Source: Lodderomyces elongisporus
Lineage: Eukaryota > Ascomycota > Pichiomycetes > Serinales > Debaryomycetaceae
Reading direction: 5' to 3'
Assembly: GCF_030384665.1 (NCBI RefSeq)
Contig: NC_083679.1
Location: 62,001 to 126,000, forward strand
Length of the DNA: 64,000 nt
Shown here: positions 62,002-64,000 of the stretch, in pieces
Position numbering within the stretch: position 1 is the first letter of the stretch
Layout: the number at the start of each line of letters is the position of its first letter
Made by a program: the position numbers and the translations under genes
The notes under the pieces: model-generated
The model's database searches: none
Told to the model about the DNA's origin: nothing
The model's input: the letters and a program-made list of their open reading frames with translations, nothing else

Positions 62002-63735
62002 TTACACTGAAATTTGATGCTTTGCAAACCTTGATTTCCAATCCCAATATTCCTCTAGTCTTAATTTCCCATAGTTTGCATAATCGAAATCTATGTTGGA
62101 CAACTCACTCTGGATCATTGCCCAAATTCCCCAGTAAAAGCCCGGAAGTCCATAAAACATTGCAATTTCATTCACCAATTCCTTAATCTTGTCATTGTCA
62201 TTTGAGTCGCCAACGCAGTCCAAGTACGATTTGCAAAATTCGAGGATTGTGGGGTTTTCTATTGTAGGAGTAGGGATAGCACTTCGATCGCAATCAAAGC
62301 CTTGCCATTCGGCCAAATGGTTTGCAATGTCAAAAGCACGAGGTGCAGGTAACATGTATTCATAGTCGATAAATTTGACAGGGTTGAGGTCCACTGGTGG
62401 TATAGAATGGGTATCGTTTAAATGTGATTTGGTGTTGTTAACATTGTTGTTGTTGTTGTCATCGGCGGGGACAATGACATTTCCCGATAGTAGATCACAA
62501 TGGCATGAGACAATTGGTGATTGTACTTTTTCTAAAGTTTCTTGAAGCCAGCGAAACTCTTCTTTGACAACTTCTTTAAGGTTTGTTTCATTGACTTCAA
62601 TATTAAGGTGTTGTTGAAAAGAGGCTATCAATTCCGGATTAATTGGTACAATCTCGATCCAGTCGTCTATCAATTCCCAGATATTGGAAATGAATCGTTT
62701 CTTGGCATATGATGATTTCTTTTTCTTTGAAAAAGAGTTTCTTCTTGCACCGAGTCTTAAAGTCCTAATTTTTTCAACACCTTCTTCAATGAGTTTGTAG
62801 TCTAAAGAGTTGTGCCAATTGCCCAACTGTTGAGCAATTAAGGGATAGATTTCAATATTGCTGAGTTCTCCTGGTTTCAAGGATCGACCCAGGAGAAAGC
62901 CATAAATCATGCCATTTTTGAATCGGGCAAAAACGGGAGGAGCTAAACCGATAGAGTTGAGAATCATGTGTGAGATAAACTCTCTGTGTCTATCTATAAT
63001 GAGATTCGTACCGTGGCCATAGACTCGAATAAGCACAGTGGTTGTTGAGTCATATTCACATGACAAGAGCATATTGGTGATACCACCAGTTACTTGCTTC
63101 AACACCAACTTTCCTGGCTCCAGCCATTGTGGAAATACTCTCATTAATAATCTCTTTAATTGTTTATATTCATTTTCTAAGTTTTCATTCAAGTCAATGA
63201 CTAGTTTGGGAAAGTAGAGTGAAGAAGTTATCGACTCTGGAACACTCGATGGCGAAGGTGACGGCGATCTTGATCCCGCACGTGAGCTTAACCTCGACCC
63301 CAATCCAGCTTGCTCGTGTGAGTTTGCATTTGCTTGTGCGTTTGGGCTGAGGTATGACTGTGACTGTGACTGTGGTTGTGACTGTGACTGTGACTGTGGT
63401 GGCATCAAACCTGTCCCATTTGTTTCGCTTTCCAGGTCTGATAAGTTATTCAAGTTGTAAAGACGATTCTTGTTTTTCAAGTAGAGCTTATCGGGTAAAT
63501 AGGAAGCATCAATTTTCATCAAGTTGGCTGTTTTGAGAGCATTTTGCGCTGCCTCCTGTCCCTGTTCTAATTGACTATCGTCGAGTGGAGTAAAGTGTAT
63601 TTTCTGATTGGAAATGAAGCAATTTGCTGCTGGTAAAAACTCGTCGTTGGCTTCCTTTAAGGAAAGATGCGGCAGTTTAGAGTTTTGTCCATCAGAGGTG
63701 GTGTATGTAGTTAGTTTCTGGGTTGGAGAATCCAT
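62002..63735 (-). CDS. CKI1: Choline/ethanolamine kinase
   Basis: This enzyme phosphorylates choline or ethanolamine with ATP, the first step of the Kennedy pathway to phosphatidylcholine/ethanolamine. In the 577-residue protein the N-terminal 190 residues are Ser/Gln-rich and disordered (a QSQSQ repeat). The kinase core follows: ITNMLLSCEYDSTTTVLIRVYG, then the Brenner-type SHCDLLSGNVIV at about 405-416 and the metal-binding KFIDYEYMLPAPRAFDIANHLAEW at about 448. The ATG at 63735 (MDSPTQ) is chosen; the longer frame opens at TTG. Saccharomyces has CKI1 and EKI1; the CKI1 name rests on overall similarity only. Confidence 0.85.
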   Translation of the reverse strand: MDSPTQKLTTYTTSDGQNSKLPHLSLKEANDEFLPAANCFISNQKIHFTPLDDSQLEQGQEAAQNALKTANLMKIDASYLPDKLYLKNKNRLYNLNNLSDLESETNGTGLMPPQSQSQSQPQSQSQSYLSPNAQANANSHEQAGLGSRLSSRAGSRSPSPSPSSVPESITSSLYFPKLVIDLNENLENEYKQLKRLLMRVFPQWLEPGKLVLKQVTGGITNMLLSCEYDSTTTVLIRVYGHGTNLIIDRHREFISHMILNSIGLAPPVFARFKNGMIYGFLLGRSLKPGELSNIEIYPLIAQQLGNWHNSLDYKLIEEGVEKIRTLRLGARRNSFSKKKKSSYAKKRFISNIWELIDDWIEIVPINPELIASFQQHLNIEVNETNLKEVVKEEFRWLQETLEKVQSPIVSCHCDLLSGNVIVPADDNNNNNVNNTKSHLNDTHSIPPVDLNPVKFIDYEYMLPAPRAFDIANHLAEWQGFDCDRSAIPTPTIENPTILEFCKSYLDCVGDSNDNDKIKELVNEIAMFYGLPGFYWGIWAMIQSELSNIDFDYANYGKLRLEEYWDWKSRFAKHQISV

Positions 63736-64000
63736 TCTATATATTCTAATCAATTATTCTCTTTGATATAATATGTGTAATCGTTTATTATCGGCTTGTT
63801 TCTTGAAAAAAAATAAAAAAATTAATGGTTTTGGTCGCAAGATGTTGGTTGCTATCTTTGGAGAAATCAAGTGAATTAATGAAAATTGTTAGTTGATCCT
63901 GATCTAAATGTACGTGTTTCCTTTGATTGTAATGTATCCGAGTCAGCCGTACTTGGTGTCTAAGACTAAATTGTCAGACCCTATTCCTTTTTTGTTGAGA

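Noticed and set aside
1..64000. CRISPR arrays, operons, phage or bacterial-type systems
   Set aside because: Gene structure, introns, spacers and LTR element are those of a yeast nuclear chromosome. No spaced identical repeats were seen.

Overview
The window is a stretch of nuclear DNA from a budding yeast, most likely of the CUG-Ser clade (Candida/Lodderomyces relatives). This is inferred from several things: compact, mostly intronless genes separated by very AT-rich, microsatellite-laden spacers; the few introns have GTATGT donors and TACTAAC branch points; and there is a complex I subunit gene, a complex Saccharomyces and its close relatives lack. If the clade is right, CTG codons would be read as serine. 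They look uncommon here, but I did not count them. Gene starts below were moved to the first plausible ATG wherever a longer frame only opens at TTG or GTG.

Left part (1-31 kb). A spliced gene with a 7-codon first exon runs off the left edge. Next come an unrecognised coiled-coil protein, an MNN1-family mannosyltransferase, a decayed coding remnant, a LigB-type dioxygenase, the complex I B8 subunit, GCN3 (eIF2B alpha), RPC37, DBP7, DCS1, MDM12, a CofD-like protein, a PaiB-like flavoprotein, an SGN1/Pab2-like RNA-binding protein, a large FAS1-domain membrane protein and a fluoride exporter (FEX).

Middle (32-42 kb). A ferric reductase of the FRE/FRP family is split by one in-frame TAG. It is followed by spliced EMC3, the GPN-loop GTPase NPA3, a GH125 alpha-mannosidase and an unrecognised protein.

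Mobile element (42322-50975). A complete 8654-bp Ty3/gypsy-type LTR retrotransposon lies on the minus strand. Its two 454-bp LTRs are identical and it is flanked by a CCTTT target duplication, so insertion was recent. Gag and Pol are in different frames (Pol +1) and overlap by 32 nt. A GCG-AGG-C heptamer in the overlap resembles both the Ty3 and Ty1 frameshift sites. The element also has a 1.3-kb leader and an unusual domain of about 440 residues ahead of the protease. It split what was a 635-bp divergent promoter.

Right part (51-64 kb). ZIM17, ATP11, MRE11, GCN2 and a choline/ethanolamine kinase. GCN2 and GCN3 both act in the eIF2 stress response, and ZIM17, ATP11 and the complex I subunit act in mitochondria. 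Otherwise the order looks like ordinary yeast housekeeping DNA. The best leads are the retrotransposon's expression signals, the nonsense-interrupted ferric reductase and the decayed coding remnant near 7.5 kb.
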